Shown one piece after another: positions 32,471-43,930 of a stretch of 64,000 nucleotides of DNA. The DNA comes from Tenebrio molitor (lineage: Eukaryota; Arthropoda; Insecta; Coleoptera; Tenebrionidae): NCBI RefSeq assembly GCF_963966145.1, contig NC_091046.1, positions 28,830,001-28,894,000 of the forward strand, in the 5' to 3' direction. The translations under genes and the position numbers were made by a program. Positions within the stretch are counted from its first letter, which is position 1. Every line of letters begins with the position of its first letter. The notes under the pieces are model-generated. The model made no database searches and was not told the DNA's origin. It was given only the letters and a program-made list of their open reading frames with translations.

Positions 32471-32843
32471 TCAATGTCTGTTTAGGAAAATGGAAAGCAT
32501 ATACTTTTCAGGTTGGTATTACGGATAGTCGATGAGAAACTCGAGGATTGGATTCCAGTCGTTAGAAGTGTTAGAACTTAGAATGTGCTTAGAACCCACA
32601 GTGAGACTAAAAAAGGTGGGTGCACCTGTAGAAGGCCCCGGATCTATTGGCTGGTGTTGGAGCTGGAAGCTTCACACTTTTGAATAGCAATGTACGAGTT
32701 GACTCTACTGATAAGCATCTTCATTTGTTACTAATTTGTAAACGTCAATTTATCAAAACACCGTATTAATCAAGAAAGTTTATTTTTACAAGTTACTAAC
32801 TTGTAAAATTTTTACAGGTTAACTGTTAGTTTTACAAGTTATA
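32471..32843. other. No gene seen
   Basis: Probably the far 5' part of the non-LTR relic, but I could not read a convincing domain here. Confidence 0.4.
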
Positions 32844-33005
32844 GGGCCAGTTTACAAAAGCGAAATTAAATTAATCGTAATAAAATACGAGATTAACTGA
32901 ACACGTGATAAGATTGAACCAATCGAAGTTTCGGATTCATGGGTTAATCGCGCATTAAAATTTAATTCGAAGTAAATATTTAATTCTCATTCTATAAACT
33001 GGCCC
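32844..33005. mobile_element. MITE, 162 bp
   Basis: The ends GGGCCAGTTTA and TAAACTGGCCCC are inverted, with ATTAAAT/ATTTAAT continuing the arms. ATA lies on each side. Noncoding. Confidence 0.75.
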
Positions 33006-33030
33006 CATAGTAGCATTATTTCTGTGGTTT

Positions 33031-33272
33031 GAAGCTAAAAGGGCCAATGTCAAAATTCTCACATTTGAGAAAATTGCAATCGCATATCGGCCAAAACGAT
33101 ATTGGGCCTTATAACTGATGTAGATGAGTTCATAGAGACATTGGCTACCATTATATTTATGAATTTATGCATACCTATGTTATTGCTTGAATATGAAGAA
33201 AAGCAAGAAAAGAAATCGAATGCAATGATTAACTCAAAACAGCAAATTATTGACGTTGGCCCTTTTAGCTCC
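33031..33272. mobile_element. MITE, 242 bp
   Basis: The ends GAAGCTAAAAGGGCCAATGT and GACGTTGGCCCTTTTAGCTC are inverted. A 107-codon plus-strand frame (33102-33425) starts inside it and runs antisense into the recombinase fragment, so I do not regard it as a gene. Confidence 0.75.
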
Positions 33273-33329
33273 AAGCCACCGATTTACATTAGATATGTAA
33301 TTCTGTTTTATTTGTACACATGTATTATC

Positions 33330-33425
33330 ATGATGTTAAAAATCATGGTGCAACAATCAGGAACGTCCAACAGAAACAGTTCAACGTCTTCTTTGGTTAA
33401 AACCTTGGACTTTTTTGGAATATAA
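33330..33425 (-). pseudogene. Crypton-like tyrosine recombinase fragment 2
   Basis: The minus strand reads YIPKKSKVLTKEDVELFLLD followed by VPD. That aligns directly with YTPKKSRVLTKEQVDRFLNF plus APD in fragment 1. Only this N-terminal core-binding piece survives, cut off by the neighbouring MITE. Confidence 0.6.
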
Positions 33426-33497
33426 TGCTACGGGTCGTTTTCTACACCTGGGACTCGTGCGCCAAATCAACCCTTATAAAACTCCTTCTTTAATATA

Positions 33498-33787
33498 CAG
33501 CGTGATCAACAATGACTGAGTCTGTTGGCAATGAAACAACTGAAAAATATTGGTGTTTTTCTGTTTCGTGATTGGCACTGACCGGATGTTTTAACTTGAC
33601 AGGACATTAAAAAAAAATTTTGGTTATGTCGGGTATGTTTATGCTAATAGAAAAATGACCCTTTGATGGTAAACGTCAAATTCGCCTGTCAAAGCTGACA
33701 ACCGGAAATGCGTTTAGATTACAGTGGTACCAAAATCGTTCAAATTTTCATTGTTACCAACAGACTCAGTCATTCTTGATCACGTTG
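33498..33787. mobile_element. TA-flanked MITE, 290 bp
   Basis: The ends CAGCGTGATCAACAATGACT and the complement of CAACGTGATCAAGAATGACT continue into GAGTCTGTTGGCA/TAACA. TA is present on both sides. Related in its outer bases to the element at 42544-43930. Confidence 0.82.
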
Positions 33788-34055
33788 TACTATTGTAATT
33801 GTCAGAAATAATTTATTATGTCATTTTATATCTACACGCGATTGGTCAATTAACAACGTTCTTATTTTAAAATCCAATGAGGATGGATTTTTTAAAATAT
33901 TTTTCCTATTATTCCCAGAAGATGATGATTTCATCGTATTATTTTGGTCCGCCAGTTCTGATAGACCCTGTATATGCAGTTGTATCAGTTTATAACACGA
34001 ACTACGAACTACGTGCCTAACAAAGGAACTCGCCAGTCGAGAACTTTTTACATAT

Positions 34056-35540
34056 CTATACTAGTCCAGTCAATAGAGACATAAAAATGGCTCCACCTTG
34101 CAAAAGGTACAGAAAAGTTTATACTTGGCAGGTATCTTCAACTAGTATCAGGCATATTATTAATATTGCCGAGTTTGCGACCTTGGGGGGTTGTCGCTCG
34201 CCCCGCCATACTGGAGAATAGGGGTGGAAAATCACATTTCTGCGATTATTTCATTATCGGTGCGAGATACGTCTATCTAAGTTATTATAAAAAATGTAGA
34301 GCTACAATTCTCTACATTTTTTGTTCTTTATGTTTTTTTGTCAGCTCAATAGTTTCGTAGTTACAGCGTGTAGAAATCGAGAATTTTTATTGTTTTTGTA
34401 CTTTTTATTCTTTTCCACACCACCACAGAGGTAGAACAATAGGGTGCATTTTTTTTTACGTAGTGTCCCCGGTGGGCATAGTCTACGATGCAGTAGAAAT
34501 TTACTGTTTTACTCTTTTTGATCTCTTTGTAACGTAGACGGATCCAAATGATCTGTTTAGATGAGCTGAATTCATCAGAGTTTATGAATTCGAGAATTCC
34601 TCTTGAGAATTTTCCTCTTGCTCCTCAGAGTCATCATCATCATCATCAAGATCATTTGGCGTTTACCTGTTTCATTAGTATACACGTTGGAGTCCGATAT
34701 TCCCGTAGACGGACAAACAATAAATGCTCAATTTCTACAGGCTGTAACTACGAAACTATTGATCTGACAAAAAAAAAACGTAAATAACAAAAATTGTAGA
34801 GAATTGTATGTTCTACATTTTTTGTAAGTAGTTAGATATACGTATCTCGCACGGATAATGAAATAATCACAGACGTTCCAGAATCTGAAGATCAAGACGA
34901 ACAAATATCTGAAATCAATGAATTTCTATTTTGGCAAACGCCAGATGATCTTGATGATGATGATGATGACCCTGAGGAACAAGAGAAAAATTCTCAAGAG
35001 GAATTCCCGAATTCATAAACTCTGATGAATTCAGCTCATGTATACCGTTCGATCCAGATCATTAGGGTCCGTCTACGCTACAAAGAGATCAAAAAGAGTA
35101 AAACAGTAAACTTCTACTGCATTGTGGACTATGCCCACTGGGGACACCACATCAAAAAAAACGCACCCTATTGCTCTACCTCTGTGGTGGTGTGGAAAAG
35201 AATAAAAAATACAAAAATAAAAGAAATTCTCGATTTCTACACGTTGTAACTACGAAACTATTGATCTGACAAAAAAACATAAAGAACAAAAAATGTAGAG
35301 AATTGCATGCTCTACATTTTCTATGATAACTTAGATAGAGGTATCTCGCACGCATAATGAAATAATCGCAAAAATGTGATTTTGCACCCCTATTCTCCAG
35401 TATGGCGGGGCGAGCGGCAACCCCCCAAGGTCGCAAACTCAACAACATTAATAATATGCCTGATAGAAGATACCTGCCAAGTATAAACTTTTCTGTACAT
35501 TTTGCAAGGTAAAACTCCCTATTGATTGGACTATACCCAG
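34056..35540. mobile_element. Large palindromic element, about 1.48 kb
   Basis: Two arms of about 650 bp face each other (34056-34700 and about 34850-35540). They share CCTTGCAAAA and GTACAGAAAAGTTTATACTT near the ends, and a (TCA)n/(TGA)n stretch near the middle. The right arm encodes NEFLFWQTPDDLDDDDDD followed by PEEQEKNSQEEFPNS on the plus strand; the left arm encodes much of the same on the minus strand. Acidic starts like this occur in piggyBac-type transposases, but no catalytic region is present. The class is open. Confidence 0.7.
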
Positions 35541-35689
35541 AACGAATGTTTTGAAGTTTTCACCTTTACACCAAATGTGCACTTATTATAATGAGTCGCA
35601 AGACAATGATATTTTCAGGTGATTGTTGAACGCCGTAAAGTTTCCTGTCCTGTAATTGGATTCGTCTGTCGGGCAGTGTATAATAATAA

Positions 35690-35852
35690 TAACATTGACA
35701 CAGAACATAAAACACAAAAAAGTCAAAATGTGGAGGCGAGACGCCGGTAATTATGTTGATAAGCACTGCACTATTACCATTACTTGATAGTATTATCCGT
35801 AATAGTGTATGTACTCCGGCAAAATTGCCGTGCCGCCGGGTGGTGGAGGGTT
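35690..35852 (+). repeat. RLE-type retrotransposon 3' end, copy 2
   Basis: Only the 3' untranslated end is present. It has ACATTGACACAGAACATAA, GGCGAGACGCCGGTAATTAT and the GC-rich terminal stem, matching 42355-42505 and the inverse of 25370-25540. A 5'-truncated copy is normal for target-primed insertion. Confidence 0.75.
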
Positions 35853-36088
35853 AAGGAAATAATAATAATGTAGCTATCTCTTTTCAACACATGTCAAACA
35901 AGTTCGTTGCCTTTGCTACGTTCGCTATTAAGATGGTCGCTCTATGCATTTTACTCTATTTATCGATTACACCAAACACTAGAAAATACTTTATAATTTA
36001 AATTTAAATTGGCAGAAATTATGCCTTGCTGTCAAATACGGACGAACGGTATGTCGTCTTCTTCATTCACACGTGACGTCACTGCATA

Positions 36089-36520
36089 CAGTAAGTTTTT
36101 TTTAAGACTGGCCATAGGGTTTTACATGCTAATTTTTCAACCCCCTGTTAACTTTTGTGATAATATTCAAACCATTTTTGGAACAAAGGTGGAAGATTTT
36201 TTAAACTATCGGATAGATTACAATTCAATATCCCAAACTATCGAATAAGTTGTGAAAAAAATATTTTTTAGCGCGCCGAAAGCGTCCAAAAGTGGAGATC
36301 GTCAGGTTCTGGTTGAGCCGACAATGTCGCCCTAAAAAATATTTTTTTCACAACTTTATCGACAGTTTGGGATATTAAATTGTTATCTATCCGATAGTTT
36401 AAAAAATCTTCCAACTTTGTCCCAAAAATGGTTTGAATATTTTTATCGGAACAAAAGTTAACAGGGGGTTGAAAAATTAGCATGTAAAACCCTATGGCCA
36501 GTCTTAAAAAAAACTCACTG
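36089..36520. mobile_element. Palindromic TA-flanked MITE, 432 bp
   Basis: Arms of about 185 bp are inverted with few mismatches. They begin CAGTAAGTTTTTTTTAAGAC (right: CAGTGAGTTTTTTTTAAGAC) and include CCATAGGGTTTTACATGC. Only about 60 bp of centre is unique, so a transcript would fold into a long duplex. Confidence 0.88.
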
Positions 36521-36972
36521 TATAATATGGAAACAAACTATAGTAGACAGATAGGTCTCAACTCGATGAACGTTGCTACGTTAGCGGTAGCGGTTAGCGG
36601 AAGAGGCCGCAGTCCGGTTTTGCCTCTTGCAGTCTTGCACCGTCCAGCCGCGGTTCTCCCTCCTACAAAGGTAGGGGTAGTTCACCCTGTGTCTCAGACA
36701 CACACCACTCGCACTACTCCTACTAGCTAATACAGTTGCCTAACCTACGTCTCTTAAAGCCAACACATGCTTTCAACAAATTATTGAGGATTTTTTGTAA
36801 TCGAAATTTGAATAATACGAGTATGTAATATCTGTTCACGTTGAAATGAACATCAGTGGTGCAAATGACCTGACCTGTTACTATGATAACTCATATGAAA
36901 GTTAATGCCAAATGTGAAAAGGATATATCTAATAGGCGTTTTCATTTATTTAAAAATGAATAACAAATAAAA
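36521..36972. other. No gene seen
   Basis: Contains a GC-rich stretch at 36560-36730 with a short plus-strand frame I do not recognise. No repeat partner found in the window. Confidence 0.4.
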
Positions 36973-37100
36973 TATATAACAATACACGCAAGATAACGGG
37001 TTTTACTGGCTCCAGAAGATGACAGGCTCGTCTACGACTCGTCAGTCACATCCTTCTGTCCGCCAGTAAAACCCTTTTACCTTGCTAGTAATGTTATATA
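36973..37100. repeat. Hairpin with CTCGTCTACGACTCG loop (f)
   Basis: The arms start TATATAAC and end GTTATATA, and share GGGTTTTACTGGC and its complement. The loop is GGCTCGTCTACGACTCG, itself nearly palindromic. It lies about 410 bp beyond the 3' end of the UCHL3-type gene. Confidence 0.75.
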
Positions 37101-37510
37101 CTATACTGGTTTCCTTATATCTGTTTAGTGATCATACAATTAATGAACGTTTATTTGTTTATATTCAGTCTCTCACTTTCTTGATGTGGAGGTTGGCGTT
37201 AGTGTAACACAATTCTGTTTAAAATATTAGAAAATTAAAAAAAAATGCATTTTATGCTTTTATTTTAGTGTTCACAAGATACAATTTTGTGTGACAAAGT
37301 GAAAATATCATATTGAAAAGCAAGGCACATTGAAAGCCATGCTATGGAATATAACTTGACACCATGTGATAGTTACTAGTGACATATTTTTGGTTCCTTC
37401 AGCTTAAAGCTTCCATATAAATAACAAAAAGTCAACTTGATGTTCATGTTAACACAAACAAAATATAAATATGAGTATGGCATGAAGCTTTTAGGTATTT
37501 TTGGTTCCAT

Positions 37511-38569
37511 TTAGTTATCTGAAGCAGTCAAAGCCATCACAGTAAAGTTTACGTCTTCAGCATCTCTTGAAATAAATTCACGGCACACTTTTGCTGCATC
37601 CTAAGAAATATATAATATAATAATTTAAAAATTTGTGAAGAACAAAATTATAATATACTTCTAAAAAAGTTGCTTGTGTCGTTAGTCCATGATTGATTGG
37701 AAATTCCTTACGTCCATCCAGCTCATATAAATGTCCATCTTTTTCTATCAACGCAACAAAGTGGTGATTAACTTGCTCATTAGGATTAACCTGTAAAAAT
37801 GCACACATTCCAATTATATATGATAATAACACTTTAAGTTCCATGTAAACCTCTGTTTGCCCTTCCATTGCCAACTCCTGGTGGGCAGTAATCAAATTAA
37901 GGGCCTCATTATTTTTTGATTTAAGAAGCATTTCACCTCTCTCTTCAGGTGTTAAATCTTTTGCATCATCCAAAATTTTTTTGAATGGTCCTTCTTGCAG
38001 TCCAATTCTGTTTTACAATGATGATTTTTTATATATATAGTTCCATAAATATTGAAATTGTTTTTACTCACTTTTCAACATTATTTGCAACACAGTGTAT
38101 AAGGGCAATTGTTCCACATGCATTAGACACATACTGCTTCATATAAAATAAATCAGATGCAACAACTTGACCTTCTTCCTTTAATTTAGAGGATTCTTGT
38201 TCAGCATGTTTATAAAACTGCAAACATTACATACAAGTCATTTGGTAAGCTGTTATTTAAAACTGCACCTTTTCGCTGCATGGAAATAATAAGATTAAAG
38301 CTAATACTGGTCTAGGAACCCATGCTAAGGCATCTCCATCTAATCCATAAACATCAACAATATTCCATTTATTTGGAACTCCCAATAAATGAAGGAACTA
38401 AATGTGAAATTGGGTTAGATGTTAATATTTAATAACATTTATCGAGTAAATATTCTCTTTTAACTTACCTTATTCATAACCTAAAAAACAAAATTAATTA
38501 ATAATTAAACAACTTTGCACTAAATGATTAACTTACATCGGGGTTAGATTCCAGAGGTAATAAAGACAT
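37511..38569 (-). CDS. UCHL3: Ubiquitin carboxyl-terminal hydrolase, UCHL3 type
   Basis: Seven exons on the minus strand: 38537-38569, 38469-38480, 38269-38397, 38072-38217, 37851-38007, 37659-37790 and 37511-37600. They join in frame to 232 codons, against about 230 for the family. It is a cytosolic cysteine protease of peptidase family C12 that cleaves small adducts from the ubiquitin C-terminus. The expected residues are present: Gln86 (YMKQ), Cys92 (SNACGT), His169 (NHHFVAL) and Asp184 (YELDGR). It starts MSLLPLESNPD, like the family's LPLEANPE. Exon 2 is only 12 bp. Intron 5 (37791-37850, donor gtttac) is 60 bp, a multiple of three and without stops, so it can be read through. All other introns have GT-AG ends. 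It has no linked partner gene. Confidence 0.95.
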
Positions 38570-38845
38570 GATTTTCACAATTTTTAAACAGACAAAAATT
38601 TAAATCGATGTCTAAAATGAATCAGCAAATAACCGGCTTTTTCTTAAACAAAGATTTTTGACATCTGTCAAACCTGGTCAAACGTATACGCAACGCAAAC
38701 GCAAAGCGACTCGTTCTCGGAGTTTGAGCTTGATGCGTTACGTAAAGTGCGTCTATCGATATTTTAAAACGACCTTTTGATTCCTTTATTGGTTTATTGT
38801 CCGCTTAACGAGGGTTGTCGTAAAAGTGGTGAGTATTGTGCTTGT

Positions 38846-39116
38846 AAAGTCCTCGTCGAAAAATAGTCAATTTTGACTTAAATTGTAAATCATTTTACAA
38901 TAGGAGAGAAAATCGTCTTATAACTACCATAAATAATTCCATAAATAAATAGGGGCTGTTACTTTACCTGATGTTTGCTCTTCCTTGAGTCGGCACTGCA
39001 CAACAAAGAGGCAATAAAGTTAGAGGGTATTATGAAAGTTATAAGACGGTTTGCTGTCCTATTGTAAGATGATTTACAATTTAAGTCAAAATTGACTATT
39101 TCTAGACGAGGACTTT
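38846..39116. mobile_element. Inverted-repeat insert with 80-bp arms
   Basis: The arms run from AAAGTCCTCGTC through TTGACTTAAATTGTAAATCA to GTCTTATAACT, and are mirrored to the right. About 110 bp of unique centre. It interrupts the left arm of element E. Confidence 0.75.
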
Positions 39117-39186
39117 ATCTTCGTAAGGAATTCTGACTTAAGCCCAAAATAAACCGAACAAAAACCCTACTTATTGTCATATTGTG

Positions 39187-39476
39187 CCTGTCAATCACTA
39201 GACGGTCTCCGACAAAATTTGGTTTTACTACCAGCCCTGTTGTCAGGGAGTTAAATACCCCGACAATGGGCAACTACCGCCATAAATCCTAGGACTGTAA
39301 AAGAAGGTCCCTTCTCTGTTGTCTGACCAGGCTACAATATCTTCACGTCTATTGCCAAAACCACAACCCCAGCCCCTAATAACTACAATTGCACTGCCAT
39401 AAAACCAAATTATAAATGGGAAAACTATACTACCCCAGGTAATTTTTTTCTCCGAGACCGCCTAGCGATTGACAGG
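39187..39476. mobile_element. MITE, 290 bp
   Basis: The ends CCTGTCAATCACTAGACGG and CCGCCTAGCGATTGACAGG are inverted with two or three differences. Noncoding. Confidence 0.72.
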
Positions 39477-40166
39477 TACTATGGCGGCCAAAAAATTTTG
39501 GCCGTCACTTTCTTGACATTCAAGTAAAGTGTAAATAAACCTTTAGGAATCGTAACCCCACTTTCGATTCTTGTCATTTTGACAATCAATTTAAACTGTT
39601 TGAAGCTCAGATATTCCAAAAATCCGACATGAATAAACAAAATTAGAGCAATCGTACATAGATAACCTGAGGTAAACGTTCTGTGTAGTAGAAATGACAA
39701 AATAATTTTGAGTTTTGAAATTTACCACTCAAAAAATAACGTTCATAATCAAGACGGTAATCATGCATGATGACAGTAAAGTACGGATTACAAATTTTTT
39801 GAAGTGAAACTTTTTATGGGAGGGTCTTGAAATTCTGATCGGCAACCTTTTTGTGTGACGAAAAGTAGTGGGGGTGAACACTATCGGGTCGAGTGGGAGC
39901 GAGAATGCATTTAGCGCGTAGCCAAAGCACTGGCACAGCTGCGCCGGCGCGTGATCAAAAATTGTGGCGGCCCCAGATATCAGGTTCAAACGTGCAAAAT
40001 AATAGTTCTTTTCGATATAAGGACGCTGTCACATCATTTTTCAGGTCAGGTCAGGTCAGGTATAGTCGGCGTTTTAATTTTCAATATTTAAAATCCGCGC
40101 TTAAAGAGTTAGCGGCGGAGCGTGCTTTGGCCACGCGCTAGATACATTCCCGCCGAGTGGGAGCAG

Positions 40167-40540
40167 GGTCTCGCACAACGTTTGCGCCAATATTTCCATC
40201 TCACTTAAATGTAAGTTAATCTGTTTGACACGATACAAACATCCCTTAAAATTGTGTATACTTTTGTCTTTGTCACACTCACGGCATTTATATCGATAAT
40301 GTCCTCTCTTTAATTTGGAGGCTTAAAAATGAACAATGAGTTACGATATTGTTTAGTGTTATCGTTGTTTATCATTTATTTTCTTCATTAAAATATACAA
40401 TTTTGTTGTGAATATGCTATTTAAAAGTGATTGAAGAATAATTACAATGTTTCCCTGTAATACAAAAGTTTCACTTCTATCGTGCGTCTTTACGACACAT
40501 TCTGGTTTTTTTTTTTGAATTGTCAGACAATGACGGCCAA
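40167..40540. repeat. Repeat R, copy 1
   Basis: TCTCGCACAACG, TTGCGCCAATATTTCCATCT, ACACGATACAAACATCCC and the tail GTAATACAAAAGTTTCACTT are shared in the same order with 45887-46556. No domain recognised. Confidence 0.7.
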
Positions 40541-40954
40541 AATATCACAATAAATTTCTTTAAGTAGGGTCTTTGTTCGGTTTATTTATGACTTAAGCCA
40601 AAATTTCTTACGAAGATAAAAATACTATAACCATCCTCAATAATCCGCAGGTACTTACTCACTATTTTTACGACAACCCTCGTTAAGCGGGCAATAAACC
40701 ACTCAAGGAATCAAAAGGTCATTTTAAAATATCCATAGACGGACTATAAAGTTTCGTACCTACTATCGCGGCCAAAAAACTTTGGTCGACACTTTTTGAC
40801 ACTTCAAATATACTATGGCGGACAAAAAATTTAGGCCAGCAAATTTTTGACACTTCAGAAAAGTCAATGCAAGCGACCCTTTACTGTCATTATGACTGAT
40901 GTGCCAATTAAATTTGATTTTTTTTTCAATTTGACACATTATTACATATTTACA

Positions 40955-41335
40955 ATGCCAGCCGTTTCTAACTTTAACAAAGTGAGAATTGTAACTCTTG
41001 CCCACAGTGGCATGCCTGGTAGACAAATTGCGGCACATTTGGGTATTTCAAAAACCGGCGTACAAGCAATTCTTCGCAATTGGACGCAATTTGGTACTGT
41101 GGAACGGCGTCCAGGTTCTGGAAGGCCCCGAATATCTTCCGGTGAACAGGACGAAGCAGTTATAAATGTAGTTCGGGATAGTCCCTTCACTAACGCCGTT
41201 GAAGCCGTCGGAGTTACAAATTTTCCAGGGTCCGTTAGAACTGCTCGGCGACGAATAAAGACGAGTGACTTGCGTAATCATGTGGCAGCAAGAAAAACTA
41301 AATTAACGCCTCGGCACCGAGAAGCAAGGGTTTTC
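40955..41335 (+). pseudogene. Tc1-like transposase, N-terminal half
   Basis: It begins at the ATG at 40955 (MPAVSNFNKVRIVTLAHSGM). Two helix-turn-helix domains follow: PGRQIAAHLGISKTGVQAIL, an RRPGSGRPRISS hinge, then a second region ending RNHVAARKTKLTPRHREAR. The frame dies at 41363 with no DDE domain. This is the DNA-binding part of a Tc1-type cut-and-paste enzyme. Confidence 0.82.
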
Positions 41336-41694
41336 TTCACCCTTTTCGTAATTTACAGATCATGACGCACCACCATAACTGATTTGTGGTAGCACATCTC
41401 TCTGGTGCACGCTTCTTTCCCCAGTTTTAATTTTGATGATGGCTGTCACGATGACAAGAATGACATAAATCAAAAATGGGGTTAGTTGGACATAAGGGGT
41501 GCGTTTATTTGCAATCTTCTAGAAGTTGGAGATTCTTCCAAAAGAGAAACTTCCCACAGTCGCTAAATCGGACGTTTTTTTGCTGCATTCTCTTTGACAG
41601 TCCACAGACACACATAACCTCATTAGTAATAAGTGTTTACTTTTTTGCCATGAATAATAACATGCATGGCTTAAGAAATCAAATATTCACCCTG

Positions 41695-42510
41695 AGACGG
41701 AGGGTTTTATATTTGCAATACAAGATCGTGTTATAAATACAAGAAATTATAAAAAACACATATGCGGTATACAATCGATAATTGATAAATGTAGGATTTG
41801 CGGAACTGAAGGGGAAACAATTGAACACATTATTTCTTCTTGCACCGTTTTGGCTCAAAGCGAATATAAAAAACGTCACGATATATTCGCTAAAATTATA
41901 CACATGAATTTAGCTGTTAAATTCAATTTATTAAAGAATACACAACAACATTATAATTATACACCAGAAAGTTGTTTGGAAAATGACAGTTACAAGTTAT
42001 ATTTTGATAGAACAATTTTAACTGACATTCATATTAAGCATAACAGACCAGACATTATAATTTTAAATAAACAACAAAAGCAAGCATATCTTTTAGATAT
42101 AGCTGTTCCAAATTCACATAATATAACAGACATATAACACAAAAATTAATAAATATTTAGAGCTGTCCGTTGCTATGAGAAATCTTTGGTGCTTAGAAAA
42201 AATTTCGATTTTACCACTTGTAATTTCAGCAACGGGAATAGAACCGCAATCTCTTTTTAAAAATTTAAAAATTCTGGATTTAGATAACACATTGGTAGTT
42301 GAAATTCAAAAAGGTATATTATTATACTCATGTCACATCGTGAGGAAGTTCCTTAACATTGACACAGAACATAATACACAACAAAGTCAAAATGCGGAGG
42401 CGAGACGCCGGTAATTATGTTGATAAGCACTGCACTATTACTTGATAGTAATATCCGTAATAGTGTATGTACTCCGGCAAAATTGCCGTGCCGCCGGGTG
42501 GAGGTGGAAT
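41695..42510 (+). pseudogene. RLE-type non-LTR retrotransposon 3' part, copy 3
   Basis: It reads QDRVINTRNYKKHICG, then the zinc motif CRICGTEGETIEHIISSC, YKKRHDIFAKIIH, ENDSYKLYFDRTI and RPDIIILNKQQKQAYLLDIA. After one stop near 42135 it continues LPLVISATGIEPQSLF and GILLYSCHIVRKFL. The C-x2-C...H-x4-C knuckle and the RPD...D pair mark the restriction-enzyme-like endonuclease at the C-terminus of R2/R4-like elements. The 3' end has the GC-rich stem shared with copies 1 and 2. It is 5'-truncated. Confidence 0.78.
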
Positions 42511-42543
42511 ACTATAACAATATGATATTATGTTGATATTATA

Positions 42544-43930
42544 CAGAGTGATCAACAAGAAACCAAATCAAGAGTGCTACCTCATCTTTTGTTTTATCGA
42601 AACGTATTTCTATCATGGATCAGCCGCTTTTATTTACTTGCTGTGGACACTCGTTTTGTTGGTTGCCTACCTCTCAAAAATCTATCATTAATTGCCTTTA
42701 TAAAGCCTTTAAAAGCAAGTTATAATTAATTATTATTTATTATTGATTAAGGAAAAAACACACAGTTACACAAAATTCCTTCATAAGGCACAATCTTGAG
42801 TTACAAAATTTTTATTATTTTTCACAATTCTTTGTTTTGTTGTTTTCTGTAAGAAAAGTGTAAAAGTTATTATTCTCTAATTTTTGGGTAATTGAGAACT
42901 TACTCGTATCTTTTCTAGCAGTGTTTAAAACATTTAATTACTCCAAGGTCAAAAACTAAGTTTTCACAAAAACTGCTCAAAATGTTCTCCATTGTGGTCC
43001 AGACAGAATCAAACTCGCCTCTCATAATTTCAAAAACCCTTATGAAGCTGTCAATTTGTTTAGGGTAATGTGTGGGTTTTATTTCTTGCAACACACAAAG
43101 GGAAACAAATTAATATCCTTCTTAAAAAATTTCTGATAAGTGCCATAACACAATTTAACTTGTTGTCTTAAACGCCTTATGGAAGTTGAGGGATGTTCCT
43201 TGATAATTTGTTGAACATTTTGCACCATTTCTAAAATTTGAACCAAGGACTGACCTGACTTCTTCTTAATAATGGGTTATGATTTGCTAAAATTAGGCAC
43301 TATAATTTTAAGACATTGATAAACTTGTTGATAACCAATAGCATCAGGTTCGGACATCTGGCTTAAAATTCTTCGGTGTAAGGGGGTACAAAGTAATGCC
43401 AGTCTTCATTTTCTTGTTTCACCCTCTTTCGAAAATAATCTAATAAAAATGCCTTCTCTCTTTAATGGCAAAACCCATTTTACAACTTATTCTGGGATAA
43501 TTATTGCTTACAACTTCAATAAACGTCTGTAAACTTTGCCGAAATCGAAGATTTGTTTTCTAGGTTAAATCACTTAAATTGTCAACAACAACAACCTTGA
43601 ATTTTGAAATGTGACATTTCAACGAAGCATTTCCGTACCAGTAGCGTCGCGTTTGGCAATAAAGATGATAATTTACTTACTCTTACAAATGTAAAATGTT
43701 GCTCTTGTTAATCTTATAAATTGTTTCCCTTATCTTATAATAATAATAAAATGCACAATTATAATTCCAACGTCTAAAATTCATAAAGTATCATTTTTTA
43801 TTAAGTAGCGTTTGAGACCATAAATTGTCTACGCCCATGTTTTGACCGCTTATGTGCATATGATTTTGCTACGACGTGACCGAATAATTTGCAACGCTTG
43901 CTCTGATTTGGATTCTTGTTGATCACTCTG
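42544..43930 (-). mobile_element. Mariner-like transposon, internally deleted, 1387 bp
   Basis: The ends CAGAGTGATCAACAAGAA and TTCTTGTTGATCACTC + TG are inverted, running into CCAAATCA, and flanked by TA. On the minus strand about 43180-43240 reads KEHPSTSIRRLRQQVKLCYG then TYQKFFKKDINLF. About 43000-43030 reads CLDHNGEHFEQFL and stop, the usual C-terminus. The catalytic core is gone. Confidence 0.75.

Larger units (their letters stand above)
38750..40741. mobile_element. Long-inverted-repeat element E, about 2 kb, with insertions
   Basis: The left arm (38750-38845, resuming about 39110-39180) and right arm (40555-40741) are inverted. They share CCGCTTAACGAGGGTTGTCG and, further in, AAACCGAACAAA. 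The left arm is split by the hairpin at 38846-39116. The interior holds another MITE, Tc1-like end sequence near 39477 and repeat R. No transposase of its own. Confidence 0.65.

Noticed and set aside
33102..33425. 107-codon plus-strand protein
   Set aside because: It spans a MITE and then runs antisense to the recombinase fragment, which explains its length.
34625..34660. Functional microsatellite
   Set aside because: The TCA run is part of a codon repeat for Asp in the palindromic element and is mirrored in its other arm.
37578..37973. A separate 131-codon gene
   Set aside because: It is exons 5 and 6 of the UCHL3-type gene read through the 60-bp intron, with extra intron sequence at its end.
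40040..40065. Short TCAGG tandem as a separate repeat family
   Set aside because: Only four units; it is better read as slippage within a degraded copy of the 3357-3454 hairpin.
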